Positions 18,494 to 23,833 of a stretch of 23,833 bases of DNA are shown one piece after another. This stretch comes from Gnetum montanum (lineage: Eukaryota > Streptophyta > Gnetopsida > Gnetales > Gnetaceae). Every line of letters begins with the position of its first letter. Position 1 is the stretch's first letter. The notes below the pieces were generated by a model. It made no database searches and was not told the origin of the DNA. It saw only the letters and a list, made by a program, of their open reading frames with translations. The stretch covers positions 1,133,042 through 1,156,874 of the forward strand of contig MNCI01034224.1 of NCBI GenBank assembly GCA_015680685.1. The letters run 5' to 3'. A program made the position numbers and the translations under genes.

Positions 18494-18929
18494 GGTAGGC
18501 TCAACGTTGATGATGATAGAAATTATGAGAAGATAGGAGTTCTACGTTGACTACAAGGGATATAAGAGGCTTCCACACTAAAACTTGGTTGTGGTTGCCA
18601 CAATAATCTCTACTAGAGCTTTCCTCTAATGCGCTGCTACTATAGAATGATAATTACATCAAAAATTCCAAAACATGACATATAAAACCCATCTAAAACC
18701 TAAACAAAACCCTCGCTACCAATTTAGTGCACCATAACTACAAGTGCACTATATTAAAAGGGGGGAAAGTCTAGTTAACATTAGTTTTTGGTGGGAAACA
18801 ACATCACTTTTCAAAATTTTAAATCTTTGGATTGTGGAACCCAACCTACACCTTCAATTTTGACCAAAATTTGCATCAATGCTGAGATTTTTACCAATTT
18901 TGACACTTCAAACATTATGGCAACCTTAA
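18494..18929. other. Upstream flank of the antisense gene, promoter not proven
   Basis: Would hold the 5' untranslated region and promoter of the - strand gene. A TTTTAATATAG word at about 18753-18763 (- strand), roughly 260 bp before the ATG, is a weak TATA candidate. The open frame at 18788-19108 on the + strand runs into the 185-bp array and is not convincing as protein. Confidence 0.35.
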
Positions 18930-21900
18930 CCCCATGCATCCACACTAGGAATACCATGCCCAACATGGAAACATGCTTATCACTTTACAAATTCATTAGA
19001 CTTACAAATATCTTTCTATTTTTAGTAGCCCAAACCTTCCTTTTTCAACCTTGGGTTTTTGAAATTGGGCAAGACTTAAGCAAGGCTAAGCACCATGGAT
19101 TCCCATGATGGGGTAGTAGTACCTACCATAGAAAAATGGGGTTAACTCTCACTCTTACCTCACAACACTTATCTAACATAAGTTTGACTCCAAAGTGGGC
19201 CCCACATGACATAAAACCCCTTCAAGTATCTCTGGTAGTCTTAGAACCTCACCAAACCTAGTCAAAACTAGTCAAAATCTAGGATTTGATGTATTCCATA
19301 CTAGGAAATACTTCTTCCATGTTGAGCCTCTCACCCTCAACGTGGATAAATGGGAAGAAGTAAAAATTGATCTAAATTGATGACCTAATGACTATTTCTT
19401 GATGTTGGTGACCCCTAAACCTTATTGGAATCCTCTAGAGCTTCTGGAAGTCCCAAAATGGGTTAAATATGGCACAAAAATTTCATCCACCTCTCATCCA
19501 TGTTCAACCACCATTCTCAGCATGGAAGAAAGGGGAAGATTACATGAGGCACTTAGAAACCTTCAAACTATCAAATCTTGACACTCAACATTGACCATCA
19601 TCACCGACAACCCCAAAGGTTGACATGAATAGTTGACTAGTTGTTGATCTACCCTAGATTTGACTTTCTTTACTGAGGGAGACCTCTTCCACATTGAGCT
19701 TTTCACCCTTAGCATTGACACAAGGGGGGAAGCTTGAAAACCCCCTCATAGCCTCCAAAATAATCAAATCTTATCCTTAGGCACTAATGACTAATGCAAA
19801 CAATCATATGAACACTCATGCATAGCTAGAATGATCATAAAAATTCAAAAACATCTTTCCCCCCAATTTTCCATGCCAAGCATGGAAGCCCTAGCATGGA
19901 AAAATAGGAAGCCCAAAAATTACCTAGAAATCCTTAAAACAACCAAAATTTGACATCAAGTAGTAGTAGTCAATACCAACAATCTTAGAAGCTTGCATGC
20001 ATGCTTGAAAATGATCAAAAGTGACCAAAAAGCTTTTCCCCTAGTTTTCCACACTAAGCATGGAGCCTTGACATGTAAAAATAAGGGGAGGCCCAAAAAA
20101 ATTACCTAGAAATCCTTGAAACAACCAAATTTTGATATCAAGTAGCAGCAGTCAACACTAGCAACCTTAGAAGCCTGCATGCATGACCGAAAGTTATAAA
20201 AAATGATCAAAAATATTTTCCCCCAAATTTTCACACTAATCATGGAAGACCTAGCATGAAAAATAGGGGAAATCCTAAAAACCACTCATCAACCCTCAAA
20301 AAAAATTCAACATTGGGCATTAACCATTGTCAATAGCAACCTTAAGGACCTACATGCATGAATAAAAATAATGCAAAAGTATGAAAATCTATTTCTCCCT
20401 AATTTTCCACATTGATTATACTATTCCTAGTATGTTAAAAGAGGAAAATCTTAAAAACCACTTGAAAAAATTATAAAATAACTATTTTTAACACTAAACC
20501 CTAGTCCTCAACCCTAACAATCTAGGAGGCTAACATGCATGGTTGATTGAAGTCAAAATTGGTCTAGATCTGCATTTTATGGTGTCTTCATGTTGGGATT
20601 TGACCCTCCATGCTTCATAGTATGGAAAGTAAGGGGGAGACTTATTTGGAATTCATAACTACATTAGAACAACATTAACTAAGCTTGCATGTGCTCTAGG
20701 AACCTACCAACATCGTTTGGAGTTTTCAAACTCAAAGAAACTAATGTTGGAAGGCCAAAACTTGATTCCCCCTATTTTTCCACACTAATCATCTTGTTCC
20801 TAGTGTGGAAAAAATGGGGGAAGTTCAAAAAAATCTTATAAATACTCAAAATTACCAAAACTTGATACCAAACCCTAGTCCTCAACCTCAATAGCCCCAG
20901 AAGTTGACATCCATAATTAATTGAGGTTAAAACTGGTCTAGATCTAAGCTTCATGGTTCTTCCACATTGGGGATCCCTTTTCCAAACTATAGGTGATCTA
21001 CCTAGGATGGAAACACAAGGCGAGACTTGTTTAGGACTCCTAAACATGTTAGAATGACACTAAATGACCTTTCATGCATCCTAGAACCTTGGTAGTAGCT
21101 ATTGTAACCCTTAAACTTTATAAAACTAATTCTAGATGGCCAAAAACCCATTCCCCCTTATTGTTCAAGTTGATATCTCCATCCATATCTTGGAAAAATA
21201 GGGGGAAGCTGAAAAACCACTTAGGTATGCCCAAAACTACTAAATTTTGACATGGATCCATAGCCTTGACCCTAGCAACATTGCAAGGTAACATGCACAG
21301 TTGATTATGACTTGAATTAACATAGATCTAAGATTATTGATTCTTCCATGATGGAGTAACTTTCCTACCATGGAAACAAGGGGGAAAACTACATTTCCAC
21401 TTTTCAAGGCAATATGGCACTCTTGGAAGCCAAAGATCTACACCAGAGAAGCCTAGGACTTCATAGCCTTAAGATTTTACTTGTCTAATCTTATTTCAAC
21501 TTTGAAAATCCATTCCCCCATTCTCCCACACTAGAGTAACTCCCCCAACATGGAAACAGGTGGAAGACCTTAAGTTCCCTTAAACAACCTTCAAACATGT
21601 TTGAAATCAGCTAGAAACTTGCAGAATCAAAGTCTACATCCCTAGGGCCTAGAAACCTAGTCAAAGTGCTCCAAAATAATTCTAAATTTAAAAAATGAGT
21701 GTCCTCATATTTTTTCATGCTAATGATACTATGCCTAGTGTTAAAAAGATGGGGGGAGGAAAGCCATTTTGACACATCATGACACTCAAGATGACCTCAA
21801 ATTACCTTAGAATGAAGCTTGGAGATGTAAAACTTTCAAATCTGGACTCTAGTTGCCTATTTGACCATATTTGACCTCATTTTTTCTTGTATTTATGTTC

Positions 21901-22110
21901 TCCATGCTAAACCTCCTCTTTTCCACACTAGTCAATTTAGAAACAAATGGGAAAGACTTCAAAACTTTCTTTTTGGCTTTTACAGAACTCCAAAGTGCTT
22001 AATTTTGATGGATATGACCTTGCACTACCTTGGGAAGGTCCTAAAACATTAATTTTGGACCTATGAGCATTCAAAAACCTATTTTTTTAGTTTCCACACT
22101 AAGGATCCCT
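18930..22110. repeat. Tandem array of about 18 units of roughly 185 bp with a dyad in each unit
   Basis: A landmark made of CCACACTA or CCATGxT, a spacer, then CATGGAA or TAGTGTGGAA followed by AAAAxxGGGGGAAG recurs at about 18932, 19125, 19318, 19498, 19690, 19868, 20050, 20230, 20408, 20592, 20780, 20960, 21165, 21345, 21525, 21715, 21900 and 22090. Spacing is 178-205, mostly 180-192. Adjacent units also share AACxACCAAAATTTGACATxAAG and TTAGAAGCTTGCATGCATG-type words. At 20777-20814 the dyad is perfect over 12 bp. Units are old and diverged. I find no coding sequence in the array. Confidence 0.8.
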
Positions 22111-22521
22111 ATTTTCATGTTAATCCCTACACAAAAACCTCAAAACACTTGATTTTTGGATCCAAACAGCCTAGAAACAACATTGATTGATGCCTAAACT
22201 CACCTAATAGACTCGTAACCTCAAAATGTGGCCTACTAGGGCCTAAAACTAGAAAAACATAATAATGTTAAGCTATATTAGCAAAATTTTATCATATATA
22301 GTCTATTTTTCTTGATTTTTTCCTTATTACATAATGTTTTGACTTGTTTTTGGACTAATGTTGCTTTGTTGACCTAGTTAACCTTCTATGGCCTTTATAT
22401 AGCCTTATATGTTCATTTTTTGTCTTATTATTGCTCTATTTATCTTTTTTGACCTTTAAATGACCTCAAATAGTGGGGATTGACCTTCCTTAACCATCGT
22501 TTGACACCATATGACCATGGC
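22111..22521. other. Spacer, nothing recognised
   Basis: AT-rich sequence between the 185-bp array and array 2. There are short T-rich runs and no protein-like frame. Confidence 0.35.
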
Positions 22522-22603
22522 TCACTAAGGCCTTAAATTGGTATTATAGTTCACCAAGACTCTAAACTGGCATCACAATCCACTAAGGCCTTAAATTGGC
22601 AAA
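22522..22603. repeat. Tandem array 2 of the outer element (three units of about 29 bp)
   Basis: Reads CACTAAGGCCTTAAATTGG, CCAAGACTCTAAACTGGCAT, CTAAGGCCTTAAATTGGCAA with spacers. It matches 4936-5000 unit for unit, including TATTATAGT and AAGACTCTAAA. It lies about 190 bp before the RT frame. Confidence 0.8.
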
Positions 22604-22791
22604 ATTGTTGCCTTTGTTGAGAATTTGTAACCTTATACTTCCCCTTTTCTAACATTTATGTGATCTTTGTTTACCTCTATTGCAATTTTTTGAATTGACC
22701 CTATCTTACTGATGACCTTGGATGGCCTTAATTGCATTATATTTGCACGTGTTTTATGGCATTTTAACATTATTTATTCACATTTACCTAG
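22604..22791 (+). other. Intron-like leader before RT
   Basis: AT-rich, non-coding, ending CATTTACCTAG, a possible 3' splice site. The RT frame is open from the base after it (GTG CCA CTT AAC ATG). Ogre-type elements are known to splice between protease and RT, so this may be an intron end. Confidence 0.4.
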
Positions 22792-23493
22792 GTGCCACTT
22801 AACATGCTTTTGTTTAACATGAAGGATCAAAGTATGAGTACTTGGGAGCAAATCAATTTGTCATTGTGTCTACATGGACCTCATGGTGATATTAAATAGT
22901 GTATCGACCCTAATTGTCTAGATCTTGAGCTTAAGAGTCTTGTAGACCACATAGCCTCAATAGAGAAACCTCTAGAATGGACTAAAATCCTAGTCAAAAC
23001 CCTTGACTTAGAAGCAAGGGACATAATTGAGACTCTTTAGTTGAGGTTCTTTTTAGAACACATAGGTGAGGAGAAAACCCTTAAACTAAGTTCCTCACTA
23101 GAGCCTTAATGTGCTCAAGACATCACTAAGATCTTACAAAGCAACATTAACACATTTGCCTAGTCATATGAAGATATGCCAATTCTAGAATAACATCTAG
23201 TCTAGCACAACATCATACTAGATACTAGCATTAGATTAGTTAAGAAAAAGGTGCATAAGATTAGACCTAATTTGGCCTTGGTAGTTCACAATGAAATCTC
23301 AAAGCTCTACCAAGCAAGTTTTATTAGGACTATCGATTATGTAGAATGGGTATCCAACATAGTGGTAGACCCTGAGAAAAATGGAATTATTTGCATTTGC
23401 ATTGATTTTTAAGACCTAAATAAAGAAACTATCAAGGATGACTTCCCTTTGCCTACTATTGATCGACTTATCTATACTACTGTTGGACATGCC
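22792..23493 (+). pseudogene. pol: Ty3/gypsy reverse transcriptase, N-terminal part, truncated by insertion
   Basis: A single frame runs 234 codons with seven stops and no frameshift. It has a linker (SLVDHIASIEKPLEW), then NTFA, stop, SYEDMP (23164-23181), where the family has Trp at the stop. The RT fingers follow: VKKKVHKIRPNLALVVHNEI, LYQASFIRTIDYVEWVSNIV, KNGIICICIDF, stop, DLNKETIKDDFPLPTIDRLI and TTVGHA. The palm motifs with the catalytic Asp residues (MDGxSGYNQ, YVDD) should come next but are replaced by unrelated sequence at 23494. RT copies the element RNA into DNA in the particle. Tat/Ogre assignment rests on SYEDMP and the DDFPLP context. Confidence 0.88.
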
Positions 23494-23833
23494 TGTTGGC
23501 GACCATTTGGAACGCGACTGCCAATGAGTGTCCTCGAACAGGATTTAGGTGCTTGCTGGTCTTTGGCAACACCAAGGCCCAGATACCTCCAAATAAACTC
23601 AATAGTTAATGTGAGTATGTGTGTGTGCTGTTGCGGCGTGTGGTTGTGAGAAATGTAACGATTGCGTTGTGTGTAAACTACAAATGACTTACTTCAAAGA
23701 GATTCAGCCAACTTTGCCAAGTACTGTGAGTTGTTGAAAATTTTCCATTTTGTTCAACTACCTAGTCTACGCGGTCCTTATAATACCTACTTGTAAGAAA
23801 TAAAATTTTGTAAAAACATTTGAGCACAACTCC
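23494..23833. mobile_element. Probable edge of a further insertion, possibly an LTR
   Basis: Right after GGACATGCC of the RT frame the sequence becomes TGTTGGCGACC and richer in CpG (AACGCGACTG, TTGCGGCGTG, CTACGCGGTCC). RT similarity ends at exactly this base. TG is a usual LTR start. An AATAAA word lies near 23801. The other end is outside the window, so neither a CA end nor a duplication can be checked. The open frame continuing to 23649 is run-through, not RT. Confidence 0.55.

Larger units (their letters stand above)
1..23493 (+). mobile_element. Outer degenerate Tat/Ogre-like Ty3/gypsy retrotransposon, interrupted
   Basis: Seen: gag, a retropepsin block and the start of reverse transcriptase lie in this order on the + strand, all with in-frame stops. 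The RT segment has SYEDMP at 23164-23181, then ICIDF, DLNK and DDFPLP. SYEDMP just before the RT core is typical of the Tat/Ogre branch of Ty3/gypsy (established knowledge). Protease and RT are about 18 kb apart; removing the nested element at 8148-15889 leaves about 10.4 kb, filled by an antisense spliced gene and tandem arrays. No LTR, primer site or integrase of this element is visible, so both ends are outside the window or lost. The assignment of 1-1254 is by position only. One element, rather than two fragments, is inferred from shared orientation and from matching repeat units on either side of the gap. Confidence 0.6.

Noticed and set aside
18710-18721. TGGTAGCGAGGG on the - strand looks a little like a tRNA-Met primer site, which would make the antisense gene the inside of its own LTR element.
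   Set aside because: No LTR ending next to it has a partner near 5300, and only the first bases match a primer site. Matching repeat units at 4936-5000 and 22537-22600 fit a single outer element better.
18788-19108. 106-codon open frame on the + strand.
   Set aside because: No motif is recognised. It runs into the 185-bp array, and other units of the array do not keep the frame.
1-23833. tRNA, rRNA or organelle-derived genes.
   Set aside because: No cloverleaf-like or rRNA core sequence was noticed on either strand by eye. A tRNA search program was not run.

Overview
The window looks like intergenic DNA from a plant with a large, repeat-rich nuclear genome. It is AT-rich and low in CpG, with degenerate Ty3/gypsy retrotransposons nested in one another, and its short introns (about 80-120 bp) are of plant type. 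I cannot name the species. A gymnosperm-like giant genome is my guess, not something the sequence proves.

Three layers can be read. (1) An outer, decayed Tat/Ogre-like Ty3 element runs on the + strand. It holds a minisatellite leader (about 180-460), gag (1255-3099), the gag-protease linker and retropepsin (3142-4665), and the beginning of reverse transcriptase (22792-23493). gag/protease and RT are about 18 kb apart. (2) That gap holds, on the opposite strand, a degenerate eight-exon gene of about 1,000 codons (18493 down to 5334), and a tandem array of about 18 units of roughly 185 bp (18930-22110). The exon model rests on splice-site dinucleotides and on reading phases that fit at five of its seven junctions. 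The predicted protein has an N-terminal segment resembling the NIF/FCP phosphatase fold, a basic NLS-like stretch, a large unrecognised domain and a charged, coiled-coil-like region. (3) A complete 7.74-kb LTR retrotransposon on the - strand (8148-15889, LTRs of 1617 and 1549 bp, 5-bp duplication AGCAT) has inserted into exon C of that gene. It keeps a gag-linker/protease block (12601-14179) but no recognisable capsid, RT or integrase.

The inner element belongs to the same wider family as the outer one. Its protease ORF is collinear with the outer copy, and it has arrays built on the same AGTTTAATGTC core after protease. Between those arrays it carries a spliceable last exon (11881-11961, + strand, antisense to its own protease) that ends in the same GPNGxGxND motif as the last exon of the large antisense gene. 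This suggests that a spliced antisense accessory gene, located between protease and RT, is part of this retrotransposon family's architecture. It is the main candidate for an undescribed system here. All copies in the window are broken by stops and frameshifts.

At 23494 the RT reading frame ends abruptly in CpG-richer DNA that begins TGTTGGCG, probably the edge of another, younger insertion. The rest is spacer, intron or leader sequence, described below.
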